Assembly (NCBI GenBank): GCA_031177685.1
Contig: JAPSGI010000008.1
Location: 62,001-126,000 of the forward strand
Length of the DNA: 64,000 nucleotides
Reading direction: 5' to 3'
Source: Solirubrobacteraceae bacterium
Lineage (GTDB): Bacteria; Actinomycetota; Thermoleophilia; Solirubrobacterales; Solirubrobacteraceae
Within the stretch, counting starts at the first letter, position 1. Each line of letters starts with the position of its first letter. The notes under the pieces were generated by a model. The model was given only the letters and a program-made list of their open reading frames with translations, did not search any database and was not told the origin of the DNA. Position numbers and translations under genes: made by a program. Shown here one piece after another: positions 8,196 to 16,202 of the stretch.

Positions 8196-9739
8196 GCGGG
8201 CGGAACTCTATCCGCTGGAGGCGGCGGCAGCTCCGCCAGCCGGCCCTGCGCGGCGGCCAGGACTCCGGCCGCGACGCCCTCCCAGGACCACCGCTCGCGG
8301 ACCGTCTCCACGAGGGCGTCGCGGGTGGCGTCGCGCAGCTGCGGCGGGGCGCGCAGCCACGCGACGACGCGCTCGGCGATGCCCTCGACCGCCCGCTCGT
8401 CCGTCGGGAAGGTCAGCCATTCGCGTGCATCCTCGGGCACGGCCCCGGCCAGCGTCCCGGCCACCTCGGCGAGGCCGGAATGGGCGGCCGAGACCGGGAA
8501 CGCACCGCACGCGGCCGCCTCGACCGGGACCATGCCGAAGGCCTCGGGGAACGTGCTCGGCGTCACGAGCGCCTCGCACGCGGGCAGCAGCTCGGCGAGG
8601 TCGTCGTGCTCGAGGCGGCCGGTGAGGACGATGCGCTCGCCCGCCTGTGCGGCGGCCGCGAGGTAGCGCCCCTGCGCCGCGGTGTCGCCCTCGAGCCGGT
8701 CGAGGAAGGCATCCAGGAGCTCCAGCCGGCCCGCCGGGCCCCCCTCCGCCTGCCGGCCCTCCCGGGCCAGCTCGCGCATCGTCCGGAGGTCGCCTCCAGC
8801 CAGCGCGCCGACCATGCGCTGCACCGCGTCGCGGTAGGCCCCGAAGCCCACCACGACGAGCCGTGCCCGCGGCTCCTGCGCGAGGACGAGCGGCCACGCC
8901 GCCACCAGCAGGTCGATCCCCTTGGAGACGATCAGCTTCCCCACGAAGGCGACCAGCCGGTCCTCCCCCGGCCGCAGCCGCGCGAGGGCCGCACCAGCGG
9001 CGGCGGGGTCGAGGTCGAAGGAGGAGCCGCCTTCGGGGGTGGGCCGGTCAGGGGTGGCCCGATTGCCGCCTTCTCCCCGCGTGGCGAGGCGGGAGGCCAG
9101 ATGTCGGACTCCCTTCGCGGCCTCCTCCGAGGTGCGGGGGGTGAAGACGCCGACGTCGACTCCGGGAGGGCCCAGGCGCGTGCGGGCGGGTAGGTCCGGG
9201 TCGCCGAGCGCGGCCCACAGGCTCTGCGCGGTGTGGCGCGAACCCACGAGCACCGCGCTCGCGCCCTCCACCCCCTCCCGCGCGTACGGCAGGAAGCGCT
9301 CCGGATGTGGCTTGACCGTGTACTCCAGCGCGCTGCCGTGGACCTTGACGGCGTACGGCGCGGCGCCGGCGAGGCCGCGCCGGACGATCGCCGGCCCCAT
9401 GACGAGGTGGTTGGCCAGCGCCACGTCGGGCGGGGCGGCGGCCGCGACCTCGCGCACGGCGGCGACGTTCGCGTCCAGGTAGCGCCGCAGCTCCTCGTCG
9501 CTCAGCTGCGGGAACGGGCGGGCGTCGAAGCCCTCGTAGCGGTCGGCGACGTACACCGGCAGGACGCGCCCGATGTCCGGATTGTGGACCGTCACGCCCG
9601 GCAGCGCGGGCGGATCGCGGTCCTGGCAGAGCAGCTGCACCTCGTGGCCCAGCCGCCCCAGCGCGGCCGCCAGGTTGGCGTTGTAGACGTTGGACCCGGT
9701 CCCGCGCAGCAGGTATCCGTGGAAGATCAGCACGCGCAC
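8192..9739 (-). CDS. Glycosyltransferase, GT4/GT-B type
   Basis: 515 residues from the GTG at 9739 (MRVLIFHGYLLRGTGSNVYN), the usual N-terminal Rossmann start with a Gly-rich loop. The donor-binding half shows FVGKLIVSKGIDLLVAAWP (about 255) and the EX7E region TPSTFPEAFGMVPVEAAACG (about 410-430). It transfers a nucleotide-sugar-derived hexose to an unknown acceptor, probably in envelope polysaccharide or glycolipid synthesis. A Gly/Pro/Ser-rich linker (about 200-240) replaces a shorter loop. TAGGCT sits 8 nt before the GTG and no SD is seen, so the mRNA may be leaderless. Confidence 0.85.
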   Translation of the reverse strand: MRVLIFHGYLLRGTGSNVYNANLAAALGRLGHEVQLLCQDRDPPALPGVTVHNPDIGRVLPVYVADRYEGFDARPFPQLSDEELRRYLDANVAAVREVAAAAPPDVALANHLVMGPAIVRRGLAGAAPYAVKVHGSALEYTVKPHPERFLPYAREGVEGASAVLVGSRHTAQSLWAALGDPDLPARTRLGPPGVDVGVFTPRTSEEAAKGVRHLASRLATRGEGGNRATPDRPTPEGGSSFDLDPAAAGAALARLRPGEDRLVAFVGKLIVSKGIDLLVAAWPLVLAQEPRARLVVVGFGAYRDAVQRMVGALAGGDLRTMRELAREGRQAEGGPAGRLELLDAFLDRLEGDTAAQGRYLAAAAQAGERIVLTGRLEHDDLAELLPACEALVTPSTFPEAFGMVPVEAAACGAFPVSAAHSGLAEVAGTLAGAVPEDAREWLTFPTDERAVEGIAERVVAWLRAPPQLRDATRDALVETVRERWSWEGVAAGVLAAAQGRLAELPPPPADRVPPA

Positions 9740-9747
9740 GCAGCCGG

Positions 9748-9753
9748 AGCCTA
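9748..9753 (-). promoter_or_regulatory. Candidate leaderless -10 box (glycosyltransferase)
   Basis: TAGGCT on the minus strand lies 8 nt before the GTG at 9739 and no Shine-Dalgarno sequence precedes that start. No convincing -35 element was found. Confidence 0.4.
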
Positions 9754-9784
9754 CGAGCCGGGACGAAGCGGCGGCCCGATGCTC

Positions 9785-9790
9785 TACAGT
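9785..9790 (+). promoter_or_regulatory. Candidate leaderless -10 box (zinc-ribbon gene)
   Basis: TACAGT sits 7 nt before the GTG at 9798, matching the TANNNT-N6-9-start spacing seen at several other operon-leading genes of this window. There is no SD. Confidence 0.4.
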
Positions 9791-9797
9791 GCCGCGC

Positions 9798-10067
9798 GTG
9801 AGCGCACGCCAGCAGTACCGCCTGAGGGCTCCGTCCAGCGGTCGTGAGGTGATCCTCGAGGCCGAGCCCGGCGAGGAGTACGTGGACCGCGAGACGGGCG
9901 AGCACCTGGAGGTCGTGGGGAAGCTGCTGCCCCTCGCGCCCTCCCCGTCCGACCTGCCCTGGGCGGTCGAGAACCTGCGGTTCTGCACCTGGTGCGACCA
10001 GCTGGTCCAGAAGGACCTCAACGACTGCACCCATTGCGGCCGGCGGATGGAACCGCTGCCCCGCTGA
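9798..10067 (+). CDS. Small zinc-ribbon protein
   Basis: 89 residues starting at GTG (MSARQQYRLRAP). A beta-rich N-terminal half (about 1-50) is followed by two Cys-x2-Cys knuckles, FCTWC and DCTHCGRRM, that would bind one zinc ion. No catalytic motif is seen. Longer in-frame extensions upstream run through the divergent glycosyltransferase promoter and are unlikely to be used. The gene is 13 nt upstream of a lipoprotein gene and probably shares its transcript. Function unknown. Confidence 0.65.
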   Translation: MSARQQYRLRAPSSGREVILEAEPGEEYVDRETGEHLEVVGKLLPLAPSPSDLPWAVENLRFCTWCDQLVQKDLNDCTHCGRRMEPLPR

Positions 10068-10080
10068 GCCCCGTCCCGCC

Positions 10081-10488
10081 ATGCGCAAGCGCGCCCTTCT
10101 CCCCGCCCTGGCCGCCGTCGCGGCGCTGGTCGTCGCGGGCTGCGGCGGCGACGACAACGTCAGCGCCGACCAGCTCTCCACCCCCGAGCTGACGGTCCCG
10201 GCGGGCACGATCCCAGTGGCGACGCCCGCCACCACGCCGCGCACGACCACGACCGCCACCACCCCGGACACCGGCGGCGACGAGTCCGCGGGCACCGACG
10301 AGTCCTCCGGGACCGACGAGTCCGGCTCGGGCGGCGACACCGGCTCCGGCGGCGACGAGTCCGGCACCGGCGGCACCGGCGCCAACGGCGGCGACGACGA
10401 CAGCGGCGGCTCAGGCCAGAGCGGCGGCTCGGGGTCAGGCGGCACCGGCCTCTCCGAGTTCTGCGAACAGAACCCGGGAGCCTGCTGA
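10081..10488 (+). CDS. Low-complexity lipoprotein
   Basis: 135 residues. A lipoprotein signal peptide MRKRALLPALAAVAALVVAGC has lipobox VAGC with Cys at 21. The rest is disordered: a Thr/Pro stretch (about 40-60) followed by Gly/Ser/Asp/Glu-rich repeats (about 65-120) and a short tail with two Cys (EFCEQNPGAC) that may form a disulfide. No domain recognised. A 15-bp perfect hairpin directly after the stop ends this unit. Confidence 0.7.
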   Translation: MRKRALLPALAAVAALVVAGCGGDDNVSADQLSTPELTVPAGTIPVATPATTPRTTTTATTPDTGGDESAGTDESSGTDESGSGGDTGSGGDESGTGGTGANGGDDDSGGSGQSGGSGSGGTGLSEFCEQNPGAC

Positions 10489-10492
10489 CGAC

Positions 10493-10530
10493 TGAAGCGT
10501 TTTCCCGGCTATAGGCGGGAAAACGCTTCA
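10493..10530. terminator. Bidirectional terminator-like hairpin, perfect 15-bp stem
   Basis: Arms TGAAGCGTTTTCCCG (10493-10507) and its exact complement (10516-10530) flank an 8-nt loop GCTATAGG. It lies between two convergent genes (stops at 10488 and 10532). The stem contains TTTT/AAAA rather than being followed by a U tract, so termination could work in either direction. Confidence 0.7.
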
Positions 10531-10531
10531 C

Positions 10532-11218
10532 TCACGGCGTGGAGACCAGCGTGGCGCTGTAGGTGAGGCGCGCCGGGCGGTATGTGCAGAAGTACTCGCG
10601 GATCGTGCCGGCCGCCACGTGCGGGGGCTGGCGCTCCGGGTTCTCCGAGCACGGCTTCACGCGGCTGGAGCGCCAGGCGAAGGTGTTGTCGAGGTCGTTG
10701 ACCGCGAGGACCGGGGCCCACGTCTGCACGGCGAGCGCAACGACCCAGCCGCGGCGCACGAGCAGCGACGTGTACAGCGGGAACTGCACGGTCTTGCCGA
10801 AGTACTCCTCCAGCTCGAACGGGCGCTCCGTGATCGCGTTGAGCTTGTAGCGGACCTGGCCGCGGCGCTGAGCGCGCTCGGGCCGCAGGACCGCCAGGCG
10901 CACCTGCGACTCGCCGCCGGACTGCTCGTTGAAGAACCGGATCTGGGCCGCCGTCGGCTTGCCGAGGCGCAGCGTGAAGGCCACGATGCGACCGGTCCGC
11001 GGCGAGACGAACGGGTTGCGGCGCCCGCCGTTGATCAGCTGGAAGCCGGTCGTGCGCGTGACCGCGAGGCACGGGCTCGAGGGACAGCTCGGCGTGCCCA
11101 GCGAGCGCTGGGAGTCGAGGCCGAGCTCGACGAGGCGCGCGGACGCGCCGGCCGGAAGGAGCAGGGGCAGGACGGCGGCCGCAAGGACCGCGGGCAGGAT
11201 TCTTTGGCGTCGAGTCAT
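10532..11218 (-). CDS. Secreted protein of unknown function
   Basis: 228 residues from the ATG at 11218 (MTRRQRILPAVLAAAVLPLL), which gives a clean signal peptide cleaved after GASA near residue 27. Longer in-frame starts (to 11263) only add unlikely residues before the signal. The mature part is beta-rich with two pairs of cysteines (PSCPSSPC near 45, KPC and YFC near the C-terminus). No family recognised. It converges with the lipoprotein gene. Confidence 0.6.
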   Translation of the reverse strand: MTRRQRILPAVLAAAVLPLLLPAGASARLVELGLDSQRSLGTPSCPSSPCLAVTRTTGFQLINGGRRNPFVSPRTGRIVAFTLRLGKPTAAQIRFFNEQSGGESQVRLAVLRPERAQRRGQVRYKLNAITERPFELEEYFGKTVQFPLYTSLLVRRGWVVALAVQTWAPVLAVNDLDNTFAWRSSRVKPCSENPERQPPHVAAGTIREYFCTYRPARLTYSATLVSTP

Positions 11219-11296
11219 CGAGACCATTGAACACGAGCCGCCGGTCGCAGTTGCGGCGGCCACCGCCTGCTGTCTAAGAGGAGACCTTTCGCGACG

Positions 11297-11500
11297 CTAG
11301 AGCAGCGTCACGTTGACGGCCTTGGGGCCCTTGTCGCCGGCCTCTTCCTCATACGAGACCTTCGAGCCCTCGGCCAGCGTCCGGAAGCCGTCGCCTCCGA
11401 TGCCGCTGTAGTGGACGAACAGGTCTCGGCCGCCATCGTCGGGCGTGATGAAGCCGTAGCCCTTGTCGTCGCTGAACCACTTGACGGTTCCAGTTGCCAC
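11297..11500 (-). CDS. Cold shock domain protein (CspA family)
   Basis: 67 residues ([17 protein letters not shown]), a single OB-fold cold shock domain. RNP1 (KGYGFI) and RNP2 (DLFVHYSGI) RNA-binding motifs are intact, as is the C-terminal [10 protein letters not shown] strand. Acts as an RNA chaperone in the cytoplasm. The GTG at 11500 is chosen because GGAGG lies 8 nt upstream; a GTG at 11515 would place the SD inside the gene. The 121-nt upstream region may hold a regulatory 5' leader, but no defined element was recognised. Confidence 0.95.
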   Translation of the reverse strand: MATGTVKWFSDDKGYGFITPDDGGRDLFVHYSGIGGDGFRTLAEGSKVSYEEEAGDKGPKAVNVTLL

Positions 11501-11621
11501 GTCTGTGACCTCCACGTGTTGTGCTGCGATACCGCGGAGGTGTGCCTAGGGCAACGTTCCTGCGACCGCCTGCACTTTCTTCGCCGGGTGACACCCGGCC
11601 GTTCGGCGCAAACCGTAGCAC

Positions 11622-12038
11622 CTACTCCCCGCGCAAAACAGCCCCTGCCGCGCGAATCTCGTCCTCGTCGCCGGGCCCCGGCGTCCACGGCAGGCGCAGC
11701 GGATCGTCGTCGTAGCGGGGGATCACGTGCACGTGGAAGTGGAACACGGTCTGCCACGCCGCCCGGCCGCAGGAGTTCAGGAGGTTGATCCCGTCCGCGT
11801 CCAGACGCTCCTCCATGCGCGCCGCCAGACGCTGGGCGGCGGCCATCGTGGCTGCCAGGTCGTCCGGCGCCACGTCGCGCAGGTCGCGGGAATGCGCGCG
11901 GGGGATCACCAGGGCGTGGCCGCGCGTCGCGGGATTGATGTCCATGAACGCGACGGTGCGCGCGTCCTCGTCCACCACGGTCGCGGGCAGCTCACCCGCC
12001 GCGATCTTGCAGAAGATGCAGTCCGGGTCCGGGGCCAC
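11622..12038 (-). CDS. HIT family nucleotide hydrolase
   Basis: 138 residues. The HIT motif HFHVHVIPR (about 100-108) supplies the catalytic His, and CIFC near the N-terminus is a zinc half-site seen in bacterial HIT proteins. Such proteins hydrolyse AMP-lysine, AMP-NH2 or related adenylates; the true substrate is not predictable. The GTG start is favoured by a TAGAGT box exactly 6 nt upstream and by the lack of an SD. It is divergent from the M28 peptidase, 32 nt away. Confidence 0.9.
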   Translation of the reverse strand: MAPDPDCIFCKIAAGELPATVVDEDARTVAFMDINPATRGHALVIPRAHSRDLRDVAPDDLAATMAAAQRLAARMEERLDADGINLLNSCGRAAWQTVFHFHVHVIPRYDDDPLRLPWTPGPGDEDEIRAAGAVLRGE

Positions 12039-12044
12039 GCGCGG

Positions 12045-12050
12045 ACTCTA
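12045..12050 (-). promoter_or_regulatory. Candidate leaderless -10 box (HIT gene)
   Basis: TAGAGT on the minus strand is 6 nt from the GTG at 12038, so transcription would start at or next to the start codon. The same hexamer and spacing recur before the GST gene (56816-56821). Confidence 0.5.
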
Positions 12051-12070
12051 ACCGCTAGCTTGCGAGCCCC

Positions 12071-13279
12071 ATGTACGCCGATCGAGCAGGACTCGAACGG
12101 ACGGTCCGCCGGCTCGCGGCGCTCGAGCGCCCGTCGGCCTCGCCGGGCGAGCGCGAGGCGGCGGCGTGGATCGCGGAGGCGCTGCGCGAGCTGGGACTTC
12201 AGCCCGCGATCGAGGAGGAGCGCGCCCACGGGACGTACTGGTGGCCGCAGGGCCTGCTCAGCGCGGCGGGGATCCTCGGCGGCGCGCTCGCGCTGCGCGG
12301 GCGTCGCCTGGCCGGCGCGACCCTGGGCGCGGCGGCCGCCGCCGGCATCGCCGACGACTGCTCCGCCGGCCCGCAGGTCTTCCGGCGCGTCCTGCCACAC
12401 CGCACCGCGTGGAACGTCCACGCCGACGCGGGCGACCCGACCGCGACCGAGACGCTGGTGATCGTCGCCCACCACGACGCGGCGAACACCGGCGTGGTGT
12501 TCGACCAGCGCCCGGTCGAGCTGATGTCCCGGATGACGCCGGGGCGCTTCGAGCGCACCAACCGCTGGCCGGAGCTGTTCCGCGCGATCGCCGGCGGCCC
12601 CGCGCTGGTCGCCGCCGGTTCGGCGCTGCGCCGCCGCGGGCTCGTGAAGGTCGGGATGGCGATGGGCGCGCTGTCGGCCGCGGGCTTTGCGCAGATCGCC
12701 GCCAGTCCCGTGGTCCCGGGCGCCAACGACAACCTGACCGGCGTGGCCGTCCTGCTCGGCCTGGCCCAGCGGCTGCGCGAGCAGCCGATCGAGGGGCTGC
12801 GCGTGGTGCTGGTCTCCACCGGCGCCGAGGAATCGTTCATGGAGGGCATGCGCGCGTTCCTGCGCCGCCACGCCGCCCGCCTGTCGCCCCCGCGCACCCG
12901 CTTCCTGGCGCTGGACACCGTCGGCTCGTCGGCCGAGCTGGTGGCCGCGGAGAGCGAGGGCATGATCTTCCAGACGTCCTACGACGCCGAGCTCAAGGAC
13001 GCGCTGTCCGCCACCGCCGCGGAGCTGGGCATCCGCTTGCGCCGCGAGCTGGTGCTGTCGTTCGCGACCGACGCGCTGCCCGCCATGCGCGCGGGTTACC
13101 GGGCCGCGCTGCTCGCCTCGGTCAACGAGTTCAAGCTCCCCAGCAACTACCACAAGCCGTCGGACACGCCCGACAACGTGTCCTACGAGCGCGTCGAGGA
13201 GGCGCTAGCCGTCTGCGACGCCCTGGTCCGCCGCCTCGCCCGCGAGGCGGCGCGCGAGGGCGACCGCGTCCTCGCGTGA
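12071..13279 (+). CDS. M28 family zinc peptidase
   Basis: 402 residues. Di-zinc aminopeptidase ligands are visible: His-His-Asp in IVAHHDAANT (about 136), Asp in PGANDNLTG (about 218), Glu pair in STGAEESFMEG (about 255), Asp in LALDTVG (about 290) and the late His in NYHKPSDTPD (about 360). Two hydrophobic stretches (about 58-95 and 180-215) suggest membrane association instead of a signal peptide. It probably cleaves N-terminal residues from peptides. The last 75 bp overlap the cca coding region on the opposite strand. TAGCTT lies 9 nt before the ATG. Confidence 0.88.
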   Translation: MYADRAGLERTVRRLAALERPSASPGEREAAAWIAEALRELGLQPAIEEERAHGTYWWPQGLLSAAGILGGALALRGRRLAGATLGAAAAAGIADDCSAGPQVFRRVLPHRTAWNVHADAGDPTATETLVIVAHHDAANTGVVFDQRPVELMSRMTPGRFERTNRWPELFRAIAGGPALVAAGSALRRRGLVKVGMAMGALSAAGFAQIAASPVVPGANDNLTGVAVLLGLAQRLREQPIEGLRVVLVSTGAEESFMEGMRAFLRRHAARLSPPRTRFLALDTVGSSAELVAAESEGMIFQTSYDAELKDALSATAAELGIRLRRELVLSFATDALPAMRAGYRAALLASVNEFKLPSNYHKPSDTPDNVSYERVEEALAVCDALVRRLAREAAREGDRVLA

Positions 13280-14620
13280 GCCGATCTCCCGCGCGAACTG
13301 GGCCGCCTCCAGCTCGCGCAGCAGGCGCCCGATCTCCGGGCCGGGGCGCAGACCCAGCTCCGCCGCCAGCTCGTCGCCGCGCAGGAGCGGGGGCGGCGGC
13401 CCATCGGCGCGCCAGCGCAGCGCCTCTCCGAGCAGCTCGCGCGCGATCTGCAGGTGGTTGGCGATCGCCTCGTCCGCCCGGTCGCCGCGCGTGGCCAGCC
13501 GGTCGGCGACCGACAGGACCGTGACGTCGACCTCCACCGGCTCGCACGCCCTCAGGTAGGCGTGGACGTCGCGCGGCGACAGCGGCCGGCGGTGGACGAG
13601 GAACCCGGCGCGCAGGTGGTGCAGCGTCAGCGCGGCCACGTGCTCGCGCAGGCGCTGCGAGGCCCGCAGCCGGCCGAGGACCTCGCGCGCCAGCTCGGCC
13701 CCGCGCGCGTCGTGGCCCATGAACGTGACGCGGCCCTCGCTCGTCTCGCCGCGCGTGTGCGGCTTGGCGGCGTCGTGGAGCAGCGCGCCGAAGCGCAGGG
13801 CCTGGGCCCGTGTCAGCTCGTCGGCCAGCGGCTCGGCCAGGACGGCCAGCGCGGCGGGGGCCTGCGGGCCCAGGGGCGCGGGATCGCGCTCCAGCGCCAC
13901 CACCTGCGCCAGGACCTCGAGCGTGTGGTCGTGGACGTCGAGGTGGTGGTAGCGGTTCTGGGCGATGCCGCGCTGGGCGGCCAGCTCGGGCAGCACGGCC
14001 TCCAGCGCCCCGGCGGAGTCCAGCGCCAGGAGGCCCGCCACCGGGTCCTCCCCGGCCACGATCAGCTTGAGCTCGCCGAACGCGCGCTCGCCGGGAACCT
14101 CGACCAGGCGCGGCGCCGTCCGGCGCGCCTCGTCGCGCGTGGCCGGCTCGACGTCGAAGCCCAGTGCAACGGCCAGCCGGGCCAGGCGCATGACGCGCAG
14201 CGGGTCGGCCGCGAAGGCGCCGCCGGAGACCATGCGCAGGTGGCGCGCCTCGAGGTCGCCGTGCCCGCCGAACGGGTCGACCAGGTCGCCCCCGGCCAGC
14301 GGGCGCGCCATCGCGTTGACCGTGAAGTCGCGGCGGGCCAAGTCGTCCTCCAGCGTGTGGCCCTCCAGCGGCATCAGGTCGGCCTGCCAGGAGCGGTCGC
14401 GGGCGCTGACCCGCCACGCACCGAAGGCGTCGGACAGCGCGAACGCCGAGGCGCCCGCCGCGCGGGCCAGGCGGCGCGCCAGGTCGGCCACGTCGCCGCG
14501 GGCGACCAGGTCCACGTCGTCGGTCTCGCGGCCCAGGAGCTCGTCGCGGACCGCGCCCCCCACGACCCACGCCTCCGCGCCGGCCAGCGCCCCGCGGGCC
14601 GCGGAGAGCGCCGCGTTCAT
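13205..14620 (-). CDS. cca: tRNA nucleotidyltransferase / poly(A) polymerase family, HD type
   Basis: 471 residues. The head domain has VGGAVRDELLGRETDDVDLV, the class II nucleotidyltransferase G-G-x-V-R-D and D-x-D motif; RRDFTVNAMA and DPLRVMRLARLAVALGF are family motifs of the neck. An HD domain follows (LLHDAAKPHTR, about 290). It adds or repairs the 3' CCA end of tRNA. Its ATG overlaps the alr stop (ATGA), so it is the last gene of the alr block. The C-terminal 75 bp overlap the convergent M28 peptidase gene. Confidence 0.9.
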   Translation of the reverse strand: MNAALSAARGALAGAEAWVVGGAVRDELLGRETDDVDLVARGDVADLARRLARAAGASAFALSDAFGAWRVSARDRSWQADLMPLEGHTLEDDLARRDFTVNAMARPLAGGDLVDPFGGHGDLEARHLRMVSGGAFAADPLRVMRLARLAVALGFDVEPATRDEARRTAPRLVEVPGERAFGELKLIVAGEDPVAGLLALDSAGALEAVLPELAAQRGIAQNRYHHLDVHDHTLEVLAQVVALERDPAPLGPQAPAALAVLAEPLADELTRAQALRFGALLHDAAKPHTRGETSEGRVTFMGHDARGAELAREVLGRLRASQRLREHVAALTLHHLRAGFLVHRRPLSPRDVHAYLRACEPVEVDVTVLSVADRLATRGDRADEAIANHLQIARELLGEALRWRADGPPPPLLRGDELAAELGLRPGPEIGRLLRELEAAQFAREIGSREDAVALARRLAGEAADQGVADG

Positions 14621-15726
14621 TCCGGCCGGCCGTCCCGGTGGTAGACCCGCTCCACGCGCGGGAGCAGTCCCGTCGTCACCTCGTAGTTGATCGTGCCCAG
14701 GCGCCGCGCGACCTCCTCGGCGAGGATCCGCTCGGAGCCCTGCGCCCCGATCAGCACCGCCTCGTCGCCGGGCGCGGCCGTCGCGTGCGGACCCAGGTCC
14801 ACCGTGACGTTGTCCATCGAGACCGTGCCCACGAGCGGGCGGCGCGCCCCGCGCACCAGCACGTCGGCGTCGTTGCTCAGGGCGCGGCGCCAGCCGTCGC
14901 CGTAGCCGATCGGCAGCACGCCGAGCACCGTTTCCTGCTCCGCCACGAAGCGCCGGCCGTAGCCCGCGCTCTCGCCGGCCGCGCACGGCTTGACGTCGGC
15001 GACCCAGCTGCGCAGCTCCAGCGCCGGCTCCAGGTCCTGCGCGGCCGGGTCCTCCTGGAAGGGGTCGAGGCCGTAGATCGCCACCCCGCAGCGCACCAGG
15101 TCGAAGTGCGCGGCGGGCTCGCGCAGGGTGGCCGCGCTGTTGGCGGCGTGCAGGACGATCCCCGGGTGCTCGGCGCGCATGAGCTCGGCGAACGCGGCGA
15201 AGCGCTCTAGCTGACGCCCGAAGAAGTCGTCGCCGCGCTCGTCCGCCGTGGCGAAGTGCGTCATGGCGCCGGCCAGGGTGAGGTGGTCGCGCGCCGCGAC
15301 GCGCTCGGCCACCCGGCGCGCCTCCTCGACGTCGCGGGTGCCCAGCCGCCCCATGCCGGTGTCGAGCTTGACGTGTACGCGTGTCCCGGCCGGGAGCCGC
15401 TCGACGAACGCCTCGCGCCAGGCGACCACGTCTGCGCTCGCCGCGGCGGCGACCTCCAGCTCCTCGCGGCTGAGCGCGCCCATCACCAGCAGGGGCGCCT
15501 CCAGGCCCGCGGCGCGCAGCTCGCTCGCCTCGTGCGCCGCCGCCACGCACAGCCACTCCGCGCCGCCGGCCAGCGCGGCCCGGGCCGCCGGGACCGCCCC
15601 GTGCCCGTAGCCGTTGGCCTTCACGACCGCGGCCAGCCGCGCGCCGGCCCGCAGCTCGCGGCGCAGCCGGGCGCAGTTGCGCTCGATCGCCGAGAGGTTG
15701 ACCGCGGCCACCGCGCGGGCGGGCAC
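14617..15726 (-). CDS. alr: Alanine racemase
   Basis: 369 residues, a PLP fold III barrel plus beta domain. The PLP lysine is in AVVKANGYGHG (about 34-44) and the catalytic Tyr in SAGYGRRF (about 255). Other hallmarks are KLDTGMGRLG, RCGVAIYGLDP and the C-terminal GTINYEVTT. It makes D-alanine for peptidoglycan. GTG start, 3 nt after the CBS gene; the stop overlaps cca. Cell-wall context (glmM, glmS, murI nearby) fits. Confidence 0.95.
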   Translation of the reverse strand: MPARAVAAVNLSAIERNCARLRRELRAGARLAAVVKANGYGHGAVPAARAALAGGAEWLCVAAAHEASELRAAGLEAPLLVMGALSREELEVAAAASADVVAWREAFVERLPAGTRVHVKLDTGMGRLGTRDVEEARRVAERVAARDHLTLAGAMTHFATADERGDDFFGRQLERFAAFAELMRAEHPGIVLHAANSAATLREPAAHFDLVRCGVAIYGLDPFQEDPAAQDLEPALELRSWVADVKPCAAGESAGYGRRFVAEQETVLGVLPIGYGDGWRRALSNDADVLVRGARRPLVGTVSMDNVTVDLGPHATAAPGDEAVLIGAQGSERILAEEVARRLGTINYEVTTGLLPRVERVYHRDGRPE

Positions 15727-15729
15727 GGG

Positions 15730-16191
15730 CTACTCCGGCGCGGTCAGCGCGTCGAGGACGTCGAGGCGGGTGACGACCCCGACCAGGCGCCCGTGCTCGA
15801 CGACCGGCAGGCGGTTGTGCTTGTGCTCGGCGATCAGGCGCGCCGCCTCCTCCACGGGCGCGTCGGGCGACACCGTGATCGGGTCGGAGGTCATCATGTC
15901 CTCGACGTTCGTCGCGAACGCCTTGCGGACCCGCTCCTCGAAGTGCTTCATCGACTCGATGAAGACGACCCCGCCCATGATGTCGAGGTGGTGCGGGAGG
16001 TGCAGGTCGGCGTCCTCGCCGCGCAGGATCAGGTCGTTCTCGGTGACGATCCCCACGCAGCGCCCGCCGGAATTGATCACCGGGACGCCCGGCAGCTCGT
16101 TCTCGCGCAGCCGCCGTACGACGGTCTCCACGTCGTCGGACGGGGACACCGTGACGGGGTCGCGCTCCATGATGTCGCCCACGGTCGTCAC
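15730..16191 (-). CDS. CBS-pair domain protein
   Basis: 153 residues consisting almost only of two CBS repeats: TVGDIMERDPVTVSPSDDV to GIVTENDLI (about 2-60) and NVEDMMTSDPITVSPDAPV to GVVTRLDVLDALT (about 92-150). The linker carries an aromatic/charged segment. CBS pairs bind AMP/ATP or related ligands and regulate partners; no fused effector is present. GTG start at 16191, 11 nt after nnrD, inside the glmS-cca transcription block. Confidence 0.85.
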   Translation of the reverse strand: MTTVGDIMERDPVTVSPSDDVETVVRRLRENELPGVPVINSGGRCVGIVTENDLILRGEDADLHLPHHLDIMGGVVFIESMKHFEERVRKAFATNVEDMMTSDPITVSPDAPVEEAARLIAEHKHNRLPVVEHGRLVGVVTRLDVLDALTAPE

Positions 16192-16202
16192 GGCCGCGGA
16201 GC

